DNA of 64,000 nucleotides from [Phormidium] sp. LEGE 05292. GTDB taxonomy: Bacteria > Cyanobacteriota > Cyanobacteriia > Cyanobacteriales > Aerosakkonemataceae. Position numbers and translations under genes: made by a program. The stretch's first letter is position 1, and every line of letters begins with the position of its first letter. Shown in pieces: positions 52,859-61,733 of the stretch. Under the pieces are notes generated by a model, which saw nothing but the letters and a program-made list of their open reading frames with translations, was not told the DNA's origin and made no database searches. The stretch lies in assembly GCF_015207735.1 (NCBI RefSeq), contig NZ_JADEWG010000013.1:19838-83837 (forward strand), written 5' to 3'.

Positions 52859-53342
52859 GATGATGAGTTTGCTCAAGCAGAATAAAATTAATTTTTTCTA
52901 AAGCTTCCACAACTCCTTTTTCTGCTACCGAGGAAAGGGTTTCTCCCATTTCAAAATTAACCGCTGGTACATTGATACACCAAGCATGGGGATGATGGTT
53001 GTAAAGGGTTTGTGACAAGGCAAGAAGCGATCGCGGATCGACATTATGCGTCATACTTTTTCCCGTTTCTTCTGCTTCTATTGTTAATACTTGCACCTCC
53101 TGAACATCAGGTAATTGACAAGCATCGACAAAAATTACACCGTCAACATCTTTAATTGTGTCTGCTATTTCCGGTGTTAATTGATGCAAAGCTAAAGATT
53201 TAACATTTGGTAAACCCCAAGCTTCTACTTCGTTGGCAACGCGAGGGCCAATCCCATCATCACTGCGTAAATCATTGCCATAACCAATGACAATGAAAGA
53301 TTTGTCTAAAGTTTGTAATGTGATTGAAAGATGAGAGTTCAT
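52848..53342 (-). CDS. hoxW: Bidirectional hydrogenase maturation endopeptidase HoxW
   Basis: A 164-residue HycI/HyaD-type protease removing the C-terminal peptide of the large subunit HoxH after nickel insertion. GYGNDLRSDDGIGPRVANEV holds the first nickel-sensing Asp (DDGIG), and VIFVDACQLPDVQEV and MTHNVDPRSLLALSQ (second Asp and the conserved His) complete the active cleft. I start at the ATG at 53342; an upstream TTG at 53393 would add a non-homologous tail. It sits in the hox cluster, so HoxH at 56077-57504 is its substrate. Confidence 0.93.
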   Translation of the reverse strand: MNSHLSITLQTLDKSFIVIGYGNDLRSDDGIGPRVANEVEAWGLPNVKSLALHQLTPEIADTIKDVDGVIFVDACQLPDVQEVQVLTIEAEETGKSMTHNVDPRSLLALSQTLYNHHPHAWCINVPAVNFEMGETLSSVAEKGVVEALEKINFILLEQTHHHEY

Positions 53343-53463
53343 ATTATGCTTTGTAAAATAACAATTATTAATCGTAATTTTAACGGCTACCAAACATAAG
53401 CTGGAAGCAGCTAAAGAAATATTTGTTTTCTGTTCCCTTACCTTAACAAAAGGTTCTGCTTTT

Positions 53464-54624
53464 TTAACAATACTCGATCGTAACTTCCTTTTGTTTTGTT
53501 TGCAATATTTTTACTAATTCCTCTACCAAATTGCGGCGAATCGAAATATTTTTAGGCAATAAGGGATTTTGATAAAAATCATTGATTTTTTGCCCGACTA
53601 AAAATAAGATAGAATCAGCATTTAAAATTTCTTTCGCTAACATTACTGCACCATTACTATCTACTGGTATTCTTGATGGATCGCAATGACTATCTCTTAA
53701 GAGTTCGATCGCCTTAGAAATTGTTAATATTCCTTCAGTAACTAAATCAATCTCTTTTAATTTCCCAATTGGTGGCAGATCTTTTCGCATTGTCGCAATA
53801 TCCATTTCAATAGTTTCACCGAGATATTTAGCCACAATATTACCTGTAGTCCCGCCACAAATTATCTTCCGTCCATCAAAGTTTAATAGTCTATCTACAT
53901 AAGTTTTATCTTTAGCTTTTTCCAAAGGTGGGCCAGTAAATACCATTAAAGGATATCTTTTACGCAAATATAATCCCACAAACGTAGCATCATCTCCCAT
54001 CTTTCCTCGATAAAGAGAATGAGTTTCACTAATTACATGATGAACAATATTACGGGCTGTATTCACTTGTCTAACAAACAAATTTTCAATATATTTAGAA
54101 ATATTTTCCCAACCCCAACCAAAGTTAAGAGTCTCTCCTAACCCAGCGTAAAGTACACCATCACTAACAGCGCCCAAAAAATCGCCTCTTTCCAAATCTC
54201 CCTCACAAAAGGTAATTTTCTTATCTAAAATTTGTTCTTTTTTTGATTCTAATTGAACTAACTTACCCTTCTTAAAATAGAGGATGGGAGGATTATCAAA
54301 ATTAATTACCTTAAATTTATTGGCTTCGTGATTAATTTGAATTACAGTAAAAGTAGCATAAGCAATCTTTCTTACTTGACAGATTGGTAAAGTGCCAATT
54401 ACAGTTTTAATCACCTCTTCAAGTGGCACATCAGCATTCAACATCGTGATTAAAATTTCTGCGGTTAGAGTAGCCAGAATATTTGCTTTTACACCACTTC
54501 CCAAACCATCAGATAATACAATTGTCGTCTTACTTCCAGTTCGACGAAATTTGACTTTATCGCCGCAAAGTTCTTCCCCCTTTTTATTCAAACTGAGGTC
54601 ATAGATATCCAAAAAATTATCCAT
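53464..54624 (-). CDS. SpoIIE-type PP2C phosphatase in the hox operon
   Basis: A 386-residue protein. The first 220 residues form a SpoIIE/PP2C domain with metal-binding Asp: D39 (VLSDGLGSGVKANIL), D155 (GAVSDGVLY) and D211/D212 (MGDDATFVGL). Residues about 225-386 form an additional domain (LMVFTGPPLEKAKDKTYVDR, KIICGGTTGNIVAKYLGE) of unknown type. No membrane segment. It overlaps the PAS gene by 8 bp (translational coupling). SpoIIE phosphatases usually dephosphorylate anti-anti-sigma or similar partner proteins. The likely input is the PAS and 2Fe-2S proteins just upstream, giving a redox-controlled phosphorelay for hydrogenase. Substrate unknown. Confidence 0.85.
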   Translation of the reverse strand: MDNFLDIYDLSLNKKGEELCGDKVKFRRTGSKTTIVLSDGLGSGVKANILATLTAEILITMLNADVPLEEVIKTVIGTLPICQVRKIAYATFTVIQINHEANKFKVINFDNPPILYFKKGKLVQLESKKEQILDKKITFCEGDLERGDFLGAVSDGVLYAGLGETLNFGWGWENISKYIENLFVRQVNTARNIVHHVISETHSLYRGKMGDDATFVGLYLRKRYPLMVFTGPPLEKAKDKTYVDRLLNFDGRKIICGGTTGNIVAKYLGETIEMDIATMRKDLPPIGKLKEIDLVTEGILTISKAIELLRDSHCDPSRIPVDSNGAVMLAKEILNADSILFLVGQKINDFYQNPLLPKNISIRRNLVEELVKILQTKQKEVTIEYC

Positions 54625-55135
54625 CTTCAGAAATCTCCCGTTCTAGCATTTTGACTATTTTAAATAAGCTAACCTTGGTTTCTGCTGTAGTTTCTCCTAG
54701 TAATCCTGCGATTTGTTGGACTACTTTCATTTGATTGTCTACCACTTCATTTACTTTAGCTAATGTCTCACTTTTCAATTTCATCATTTCTTTTTCGCGA
54801 TGGATTTCATGGGTAATATCTACCATGATACAGGCGATGATATCTTCATCAGGAATCGGAAAGATTACCTCTTTTACATATATATCAAGTTCTGGGTATT
54901 CTGTTTCTGGTACTCGCACCACCTGCTTATTTTCCCATGCTTTTTGAAAATCTTTTAAATCCTTGAGAACTACTGTTGCTGGTTGACCAATTATATCTTC
55001 TCTCTCCACTTGAAACATTTTGCAAAATGCCGGATTAACCAGAGTAATTTCCATTGCTCGATCGATCACAATTAAACCATTTGGGTCATATTCCCATAGG
55101 AGTTCCCACAGGTTTTTTTCAGTTTTTTTTAACAC
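54617..55135 (-). CDS. Small PAS-domain signalling protein in the hox operon
   Basis: A 172-residue protein. A PAS domain (about 10-115: LLWEYDPNGLIVIDRAMEIT, VNPAFCKMFQVEREDIIGQP, VPETEYPELDIYVKEVIFPI) is followed by a coiled-coil tail (about 118-165, MMKLKSETLAKVNEVVDNQ, IAGLLGETTAETKVSLFKIV). No kinase or HTH domain is attached. It could sense redox or a small ligand and modulate the SpoIIE phosphatase with which it overlaps by 8 bp. Located 15 bp after the ferredoxin-like gene. I recall a similar PAS protein beside HydABC-type FeFe hydrogenase genes of Firmicutes. Confidence 0.82.
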   Translation of the reverse strand: MLKKTEKNLWELLWEYDPNGLIVIDRAMEITLVNPAFCKMFQVEREDIIGQPATVVLKDLKDFQKAWENKQVVRVPETEYPELDIYVKEVIFPIPDEDIIACIMVDITHEIHREKEMMKLKSETLAKVNEVVDNQMKVVQQIAGLLGETTAETKVSLFKIVKMLEREISEDG

Positions 55136-55150
55136 ATTATCGCCTCCTAT

Positions 55151-55405
55151 TTAAACAATATGCGGCAAGATTTCTTGGGTGAATTTTTGCTCAATATTAT
55201 CTGGACTAATTTTGATAAATACCTTTTCTCGGAATTTCATGACGATGCCATCACTACAAGTTTCCAAGCAAAATGAACCTTTCAACTCTACTTTGTCTTC
55301 CAAATCATATTCAGTAATCATACTTTGGAGTTTTGGCAATACTTCATAAACTCCCAATTGATGACAAGCAGAACCCATACATAAATATAAATTCTCTTTT
55401 TCCAT
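55151..55405 (-). CDS. Thioredoxin-like [2Fe-2S] ferredoxin in the hox operon
   Basis: An 84-residue protein of the thioredoxin-like 2Fe-2S ferredoxin family. Four ligand Cys: C9 and C14 (LCMGSACHQLG) and C46 and C50 (GSFCLETCSDG). The spacing matches the HoxE/NuoE and HoxF N-terminal clusters, but as a free-standing minimal domain. It would be an electron carrier or a redox sensor feeding the PAS/SpoIIE pair located immediately downstream. The ATG at 55405 is 117 bp after the DsrE-like gene. Confidence 0.87.
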   Translation of the reverse strand: MEKENLYLCMGSACHQLGVYEVLPKLQSMITEYDLEDKVELKGSFCLETCSDGIVMKFREKVFIKISPDNIEQKFTQEILPHIV

Positions 55406-55522
55406 TGGTCATTTTTTATGCTTCATTAGTTATTGATTTAGTAGAGAGTGGAAAATTTCCACCCTCCGCCTAAGTTAAGTTAAGTCAAATGTCCGATCTA
55501 TAGCTAATACAGGTGTCGCTAT

Positions 55523-56020
55523 TCAATAATCAAGTGTGATGATGCGTCCCTGAGTAAAGTTAAAGAAATTGGCTTTATTTGCTATAGTTGCACCAGACAT
55601 CAAATCAGCAGGCGTTTTTCCAGCTGCTTTTAAACAAGTTGGACAAACCTGCAATTTTACTCCTTTATCTGCCAATTTTTTCAGGAGTGTTTTTGAAGAA
55701 GGAAAATCACTGAATGTGATGTCTTGAGAATTGTTTACCACTGCTTCGACACCTTTAATATCGAAGTAGATTAAAACATCTTTATCTTCAGACATCTTAT
55801 CAGCCATAGTCAGTGCCATCAACAATCGCTGAGGATTATCTGTGCCATGACTGACATGAATAAAAACACCATCTTTAACAGTAGTTGTCTGTGAAATTGT
55901 CTCAGTTTGCTGATTTTGAAACACTTTAGCACCTTTAACTTGATAGGTGCCAACGCCTAAAATCAAAGCGGTAATGCTGAGAACTACAAAGCTTTTACGC
56001 CAAGGATTTTGTGTGTTCAT
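55523..56020 (-). CDS. Exported DsrE-family protein in the hox operon
   Basis: A 165-residue protein with a signal peptide or anchor (about 9-30, KSFVVLSITALILGVGTYQV). The body is a DsrE/DsrF-like fold (VFIHVSHGTDNPQRLLMALT, DKDVLIYFDIKGVEAVVNNS). The Cys pair C126-P-T-C129 (KLQVCPTCLKAAG) sits where DsrE proteins carry sulfur-relay or redox Cys. Periplasmic or lumenal location with a CxxC-like active site suggests a persulfide or disulfide role. It directly follows hoxH (56 bp). The link with hydrogenase is unexplained and worth testing. Confidence 0.8.
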   Translation of the reverse strand: MNTQNPWRKSFVVLSITALILGVGTYQVKGAKVFQNQQTETISQTTTVKDGVFIHVSHGTDNPQRLLMALTMADKMSEDKDVLIYFDIKGVEAVVNNSQDITFSDFPSSKTLLKKLADKGVKLQVCPTCLKAAGKTPADLMSGATIANKANFFNFTQGRIITLDY

Positions 56021-56076
56021 TTTCTTCTCCTTTTCCTAAACTAATTGGAAAAGTTTGACATCGCCTTAATTTATAT

Positions 56077-57504
56077 TTATTGACGATAAACTTCGTTAAC
56101 AACTGTGCCATCTGCGGCGATTAATTCGATATGCAATGGCATTTGTCCGACTGCGTGAGTGGAACAACTTAAGCAAGGATCGAAAGCACGAATTCCTGCT
56201 TCTACACGGTTTAACATTCCTTCGGGAATTTCGTTGCCGTGAATGTAATGTTTAGCAATTTGGGCGACGGTTTTATTCATCGCTAAATTGTTTTGTCCGG
56301 TAGCAATAATCAGGTTAACTTTTTGAATTAAACCGTTTTCATCTACCTGATAATGATGGAATAATGTGCCTCTTGGTGCTTCGCTAACGCCAACTGCTTC
56401 TAAGTTGTTAACACCTGCATCGGCGCGAACTCGACTGGAAACTACGTCGGGATCTTCTACTAATTGCTCAATTTTTTCGATCGCAGCCAATATCTCAACT
56501 AATCTGGCATAGTGATAGAAGAAAGAGGAATTTGCAGCTTTTCCACCTGCGCGATCGCGAAATTCTAGCAATTCTTTGTCTGCTGCGGGCGTACCAATGT
56601 AATCACAAACATTAAGTCTTGCTAATGGCCCTACACGGTAGATTCCATCAGGATAACCTAAATCTTTGTAATAGGGAAATTTGAGGTAAGACCAAGTTTC
56701 CACTGCTTCACCAATGAAGTCTTTATAATTATCTTCTTTCAGTCCATCAGCAACAACATTGCCTTGACTATCGACAAAACGTAGGTGTCCATCGTAATGT
56801 TCCCACTCACCATTTTTGCCGACTAAACCCATATATAAAGATGGGAAATTGCCGAAAGCTTGGACTTCTGTGGTGAGATTATCTAACATAGCTTTAAACA
56901 GATTTAAAGCTATTTCTATGGTGTTGCGAGATTCGGGTAAGCGATCGCGTATCCACGTCCTTCCTTCTTCGGAAAGTGGCGATCGCACACCACCAGGAAC
57001 CGCCCAAGCTGCGTGAATTTTCCTCGCGCCTAACCATTCAATAATTTGTTGTCCAAACTGACGCAAACGAATGCCTTTTCTGGCTAATTCTGCATCAGCG
57101 GCGATTAAACCAAACACATTTCTGGTTGCCGGATCGCTATCCCATCCTAACAAGAAATCGGGGCTACTAAGATGGAAAAAACTCAAAGCGTGAGACTGAG
57201 TAATTTGTGCCAAATTCATCATTCGGCGCAATTTGTCTGCTGCTGGGGGAATCTTAACTGCTAAAATTTTGTCGCCTGTTTTTGCGGAAGCTAACAAGTG
57301 ACTTACAGGACAAATGCCGCAAATTCTGGCGGTAATTCCTGCCATTTCACTCATCGGGCGGCCTTCGCAGAACTTCTCAAAACCCCGAAACTCAACAACA
57401 TGAAATCGGGCATCATCTACTTCGCCAGCATCATCTAAAAAAATTGAAATTTTGGCGTGTCCTTCAATGCGCGTAACCGGGTCGATAACTACTGTTTTGG
57501 ACAT
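56077..57504 (-). CDS. hoxH: Bidirectional [NiFe] hydrogenase large subunit HoxH
   Basis: A 475-residue catalytic subunit carrying the Ni-Fe site for reversible H2 oxidation. The L1 motif R60-ICGICPVSH holds C62 and C65; the L2 motif [10 protein letters not shown] near the C-terminus holds C444 and C447, followed by H450 and a 25-residue tail ([12 protein letters not shown]...) to be removed by HoxW. The N-terminal [14 protein letters not shown] is typical of group 3d. It works with HoxY, and the diaphorase HoxEFU exchanges electrons with NAD(P)H or ferredoxin. Intact motifs indicate an active enzyme. Confidence 0.98.
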   Translation of the reverse strand: MSKTVVIDPVTRIEGHAKISIFLDDAGEVDDARFHVVEFRGFEKFCEGRPMSEMAGITARICGICPVSHLLASAKTGDKILAVKIPPAADKLRRMMNLAQITQSHALSFFHLSSPDFLLGWDSDPATRNVFGLIAADAELARKGIRLRQFGQQIIEWLGARKIHAAWAVPGGVRSPLSEEGRTWIRDRLPESRNTIEIALNLFKAMLDNLTTEVQAFGNFPSLYMGLVGKNGEWEHYDGHLRFVDSQGNVVADGLKEDNYKDFIGEAVETWSYLKFPYYKDLGYPDGIYRVGPLARLNVCDYIGTPAADKELLEFRDRAGGKAANSSFFYHYARLVEILAAIEKIEQLVEDPDVVSSRVRADAGVNNLEAVGVSEAPRGTLFHHYQVDENGLIQKVNLIIATGQNNLAMNKTVAQIAKHYIHGNEIPEGMLNRVEAGIRAFDPCLSCSTHAVGQMPLHIELIAADGTVVNEVYRQ

Positions 57505-57534
57505 AAAATCCTCTTGAATTGGTGCTCAGATTGC

Positions 57535-58113
57535 TTAATTACGACAGGGGTGGTTTTCTCTACTTTGTGTCCAAGATTGTTGGGGATTCCACACTCCTAA
57601 ACCTGCTTTTCTTGCTGCTGCTTCTGTACTCAATAAACTATTACGGGAGTCAGAACAAACATTGAGATGTTTACAATAAACAACAGCTTTACCTTCTTTT
57701 ACCATTTGGATATTTATAGAGTTTCTGCCCCTGAATATTTCCGCAACTATGCGATTTCCCGCCGTTGTATCTGTATCTTTCACGGTAATATTTGTTCCGC
57801 GAGGTAGTAATTCTATCAGTCGGTCTTTAGCTTGTTGATAGAAAGGATTTTGACCCCTTTCTGGCGTGTCAATACAGGCAAGTCTAATTCTACATTGTTG
57901 AGAATTGTTGTTTATTGGTAATCTGCATTGCGTCATTTTTACATTTAAGGTATCACCATCTACAACACTAATAACTGTTGCCGACTGTGTACTCACAGAA
58001 GCTAAGGAAGTGTTTCCCCAAAATTGGCTAAAGATGCCACTGATAAGTAAAAGTAACAGCAGAGTAATTAGCCCTTGCCAAAAAAGGTAATTTTTGTAGT
58101 TTTTTCTACTCAT
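57535..58113 (-). CDS. Membrane-anchored staphylococcal-nuclease-like protein between hoxY and hoxH
   Basis: A 192-residue thermonuclease-family protein. One N-terminal helix or signal (about 11-30, FWQGLITLLLLLLISGIFSQ). The SNase domain contains the catalytic set: D54 (VVDGDTLNV), R77 (RIRLACIDTPERG), D82, E85 and R121 (AGNRIVAEI). KVEGKAVVYC-like and GLGVWNPQQSW segments end the domain. It should be extracytoplasmic. Its place inside the structural hox gene set (89 bp after hoxY, 30 bp before hoxH) is unexpected; it may be a passenger with no hydrogenase role. Confidence 0.88.
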   Translation of the reverse strand: MSRKNYKNYLFWQGLITLLLLLLISGIFSQFWGNTSLASVSTQSATVISVVDGDTLNVKMTQCRLPINNNSQQCRIRLACIDTPERGQNPFYQQAKDRLIELLPRGTNITVKDTDTTAGNRIVAEIFRGRNSINIQMVKEGKAVVYCKHLNVCSDSRNSLLSTEAAARKAGLGVWNPQQSWTQSRENHPCRN

Positions 58114-58202
58114 AAAAACCCTACTTTTTAACTTTTACTATCAGTGAATTTAGTCATTAGTCATTTGTTATCTTTAACTTCCTAATCAATGACCAATGAC
58201 AA

Positions 58203-58751
58203 TTAACCAAATTTGAGCATTTCTCGCCCTTCCATTACAGGTTTTTCTCCTCTTAAAAGTGGCTCTAATGCTGCTTGAATTCTTGGTGCAGAAGGCGGAC
58301 ATCCCGGTAAGAACATATCAACTTGAATTACTTCATGTACGGGACGGACTTTATCAAGTAATTCGGGGACAATACCGGGGAAATTTGGCAATTGAGGAGT
58401 TGTATCTCCTAATTCCAAATAACAGCGTCTTAACACTGGATCGGCCCCTTTAAGCATATTTCGCATTGCTGGAACATTCGCTGTAACCGCACAATCACCG
58501 AAGGAAACTAAGAATTTAGTTCTTTCTCTAACTTTGAGAATTAACTCTAAATTTTCCTCATTTGCGATCGCACCTTCCACAAAACAAACATCCACATCTT
58601 CGGGATATTCTTTAATATCTGAACCGACAGGACTGTAAACCACATCAACTTTCTCGGCTAAATCAATTAACCATTCATCTAAGTCGAGAAAAGACATATG
58701 GCAACCAGAACAACCAGCCAACCAAACTGTAGCGAATCTTATCTTGTCCAT
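58203..58751 (-). CDS. hoxY: Bidirectional [NiFe] hydrogenase small subunit HoxY
   Basis: A 182-residue subunit that carries the proximal [4Fe-4S] cluster of the hydrogenase module. Cluster residues are C14 and C17 (LAGCSGCHMSFLD), the Cys in FGDCAVT and the Cys in MFLPGCPPSAP. It overlaps hoxU by 13 bp. Length and motifs are typical of group 3d small subunits. Confidence 0.97.
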   Translation of the reverse strand: MDKIRFATVWLAGCSGCHMSFLDLDEWLIDLAEKVDVVYSPVGSDIKEYPEDVDVCFVEGAIANEENLELILKVRERTKFLVSFGDCAVTANVPAMRNMLKGADPVLRRCYLELGDTTPQLPNFPGIVPELLDKVRPVHEVIQVDMFLPGCPPSAPRIQAALEPLLRGEKPVMEGREMLKFG

Positions 58752-59455
58752 TGTTTCAACTCCCGTGCGGTAACGATGAAATCTAACTTGCTGCGATCGC
58801 GATCCATTTCTCCCACAGTTGCGCCTTTACGGAAGATCGCCCCTGTCGGACAAGCTTCCACACATTTACCGCAACTAGTGCAAGCATCCACCGTCCCCCA
58901 AGGTTGATTTAACCCAGTAATCACCTTAGCTGCTGCGCCACGAAAACCCACATCCCAAACGTGAGCACCTTCAATTTCATCGCAAACTCTCACACATCTG
59001 GTACACAACACACAGCGGTTATGATCGATGCCAAACTCATCATGGGAAACATCAACATCGCGTTCCGGGAAACGATAAGGAAAACGAGAATGATCCATTC
59101 CCATTTCTATTGCCAAATCTTGCAATTCACAATTCCCATTTGCCACACAAACCGCGCAAACATGATTACCTTCAGCAAACAACATTTCGATAATCATTTT
59201 GCGATATTCCTTCAGCTTCGGAGTGTTTGTTTGCACATCCATTCCTTCCGAAACTTCCGTCACACAAGCAGGTAAAAGCCGATTAATTCCCGCAATTTCC
59301 ACCAAACATAACCGACAAGCACCAATATCAGTAATTCCATCCAAATGGCACAAAGTCGGAATTCTGATCCCCGCTTCCTTAGCCGCTTGTAATAACGTTG
59401 CGCCCTCTTCGATCGCTATTTCCTTACCATCAATTTTCAAAGTCTTAACAGACAT
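58739..59455 (-). CDS. hoxU: Bidirectional hydrogenase diaphorase subunit HoxU
   Basis: A 238-residue iron-sulfur subunit related to the NuoG N-terminal region. It has an N-terminal [2Fe-2S] domain (CHLDGITDIGACRLCLVE), a His/Cys cluster region (HVCAVCVANGNCELQ) and two [4Fe-4S] motifs (CVLCTRCVRVC, CTSCGKCVEACP). It wires electrons between HoxF/E and HoxY. The 3' end overlaps hoxY by 13 bp. Confidence 0.97.
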   Translation of the reverse strand: MSVKTLKIDGKEIAIEEGATLLQAAKEAGIRIPTLCHLDGITDIGACRLCLVEIAGINRLLPACVTEVSEGMDVQTNTPKLKEYRKMIIEMLFAEGNHVCAVCVANGNCELQDLAIEMGMDHSRFPYRFPERDVDVSHDEFGIDHNRCVLCTRCVRVCDEIEGAHVWDVGFRGAAAKVITGLNQPWGTVDACTSCGKCVEACPTGAIFRKGATVGEMDRDRSKLDFIVTARELKQWTR

Positions 59456-59517
59456 AAAACCTCCCTCTTCTTCCCTTCGCGCTCTTCGCGTTCTTTGCGG
59501 TTAAATCAAAAAAACTC

Positions 59518-61140
59518 CTAACCATGAACAGCAACCTTTCCATTAAGAACTCCCTGCTTCAACAAAGCCAAATATTCCTCACGGAAATAACGCAAAGTAC
59601 TTAAAACAGGATTTGGTGCTGACTGACCTAAACCGCACAAACTAGTAAACTTAACCATCTCACAAAGTTCTTCCAACTTCACCAAATCAGCCTCAGTTGC
59701 TTCACCATTAATAATCTTCGTTAAAGCTTGATACATTTGCACTGTACCAGCGCGACAAGGGATACATTTGCCACAAGTTTCACCCCGACAAAATTCCATA
59801 TAAAATCGGGAAACCTCCACCATACTTGTGTCTTGATCCATCACCACCATACCGCCAGAACCCATCATCGATCCGACTTTGGCGAGTGATTCATAATCAA
59901 CAGAAGTATCCAACAAAGAAGCAGGAATACAACCGCCAGAAGGCCCTCCTGTTTGCACAGCTTTTACTTGACCACCAGGAATTCCGCCGCCCATTTCTTC
60001 CACAATTTCACGCAGAGTAATTCCCATTGGCACTTCAATTAAACCGTTATTTTTTACTTTACCAGTGAGGGCAAAAATCTTGGTTCCTTTACTTTTTTCG
60101 GTGCCAATACTCGCGTACCATTCTGCACCTTCGCGGATAATTGCGGCAATATTAGCGAAGCTTTCTACGTTATTAATTAAGGTTGGATTACCCCAAATTC
60201 CGTGTTGTGCAGGATAAGGAGGACGAGGGCGGGGATTTCCTCTACCGCCTTCAATGGATGCAATTAAAGCTGTTTCTTCCCCGCAAACAAATGCACCTGC
60301 ACCGATGCGAATGTTAACTTTAAAGTCGAAGTTTGATTCAAAGATTTGACTGCCTAAAATGCCGAGTTTTTTGGCTTGTTTGATGGCAATTTCTAATCGT
60401 TCAATGGCTAAAGGATACTCAGCGCGGACGTAAATGAAACCTTCACTAGCGCCAACCGCATAAGCTGCGATCGCCATTCCTTCCAAAACTCGATGGGGAT
60501 CGCTTTCTAAGACCGATCGATCCATGAATGCACCGGGATCGCCTTCATCACCATTGCAAACGACAAACTTTTGTCCTGGTGGCATTTTCGCCACAGTCGC
60601 CCATTTCAAACCTGTAGGATAACCTGCACCACCTCGACCCCGCAAACCGCTTTTAGTAATTTCTTCTACTACTTGTTGCGGTGTGAAATCGTGAATTACT
60701 TTATATAGTGATTGATAACCACCAGCAGCGATATATTCTTCTATTCTTTCTGGGTCAATTTTACCGCTAGTTTCCCGGACAATTCGCACTTGACGAGCAA
60801 AAAATGGATGTTTTAAATCCCCTTCTGGTGCAGTAGGTATACCGCCACCATTTAAAGAATTAATAATACTCTCTGCATCATTGGGTGTAACTTGTTCGTA
60901 AAGTTTTTCTTTGGAGTCAATTTCTACTAACGGCCCATTGCCACAAAAACCCATGCAACCAACGCCGACAACTTGAACGCGATCGCTCATTCCATGATCT
61001 TTAACCGCCGCTTCCAAATTCTTTTTTACGCCCATTGAATTAGCAGCACGGCAACCTGTAGAAGTGCAGCAATGAACGCGAATTTCTTTCTGATTAGCAC
61101 GCTCTTTTTCCGCAATTTCTTGCAATTCTGTGATGTCCAT
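59518..61140 (-). CDS. hoxF: Bidirectional hydrogenase diaphorase subunit HoxF
   Basis: A 540-residue NuoF-like flavoprotein. The N-terminal thioredoxin-like [2Fe-2S] segment ([22 protein letters not shown]) is fused to the NAD(P)H/FMN-binding body ([35 protein letters not shown]) and the C-terminal [4Fe-4S] site ([16 protein letters not shown]). It exchanges electrons with pyridine nucleotides and, in cyanobacteria, possibly ferredoxin/flavodoxin. 62 bp upstream of hoxU. Confidence 0.98.
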   Translation of the reverse strand: MDITELQEIAEKERANQKEIRVHCCTSTGCRAANSMGVKKNLEAAVKDHGMSDRVQVVGVGCMGFCGNGPLVEIDSKEKLYEQVTPNDAESIINSLNGGGIPTAPEGDLKHPFFARQVRIVRETSGKIDPERIEEYIAAGGYQSLYKVIHDFTPQQVVEEITKSGLRGRGGAGYPTGLKWATVAKMPPGQKFVVCNGDEGDPGAFMDRSVLESDPHRVLEGMAIAAYAVGASEGFIYVRAEYPLAIERLEIAIKQAKKLGILGSQIFESNFDFKVNIRIGAGAFVCGEETALIASIEGGRGNPRPRPPYPAQHGIWGNPTLINNVESFANIAAIIREGAEWYASIGTEKSKGTKIFALTGKVKNNGLIEVPMGITLREIVEEMGGGIPGGQVKAVQTGGPSGGCIPASLLDTSVDYESLAKVGSMMGSGGMVVMDQDTSMVEVSRFYMEFCRGETCGKCIPCRAGTVQMYQALTKIINGEATEADLVKLEELCEMVKFTSLCGLGQSAPNPVLSTLRYFREEYLALLKQGVLNGKVAVHG

Positions 61141-61208
61141 AATTGTTAGATCACTAATTCCTCAATACTATTTACTAATTGGTAATTTCTCCGAGATTTA
61201 ATTAGCAA

Positions 61209-61733
61209 TTACCCCTGATTAATTCCCCAATCTTTGATTTTTTCTAGTGCTTCTTCTGGTTTAACTTTACCTGCTACTGTGCCATCAAAAACCACTGCTG
61301 GCGCAATTCCACAAGCACCGATACAACGTGCCGACATCAGCGACATTTGTCCATCTGGAGTAGTTTCGCCTTGATGAATTCCAGTTTTTTGTTCTAGTGC
61401 TTCTAGGACTTGTCCGCTACCTTTTACATAACAAGCAGTACCTAAGCAAACTACACAAGTATGAGCACCACTCGGTTTCAAAGAAAACAGATGATAAAAT
61501 GTGGCGACACCATAGACACGGCTTAAAGGTAACTTCAGTCCTCTAGCAACATAAAGTAATACATCTTCTTCTAAATAGCCAAATGATTCTTGTGCTTTAT
61601 GTAGTACTTCAATTAAGGCATCTTGACGGTATTGATTACGCTTCATCGTAATGTCTAGCGCCTTAAAACGCTTATCTCCACTGGGATGTTCTTTTGTTGA
61701 TTTTTGTGAGTTTTTTGTTGTCGTGGATTGCAT
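61209..61733 (-). CDS. hoxE: Bidirectional hydrogenase subunit HoxE
   Basis: A 174-residue NuoE-like subunit. A charged N-terminal extension is followed by the domain with [2Fe-2S] ligands VCLGTACYVKG and SARCIGACGIAP, and the family motif LKLPLSRVYGVATFYHLFSL. It is the first gene of the hox cluster, 68 bp before hoxF. The 5' region contains a large inverted repeat and then the MITE-like element. Confidence 0.96.
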   Translation of the reverse strand: MQSTTTKNSQKSTKEHPSGDKRFKALDITMKRNQYRQDALIEVLHKAQESFGYLEEDVLLYVARGLKLPLSRVYGVATFYHLFSLKPSGAHTCVVCLGTACYVKGSGQVLEALEQKTGIHQGETTPDGQMSLMSARCIGACGIAPAVVFDGTVAGKVKPEEALEKIKDWGINQG

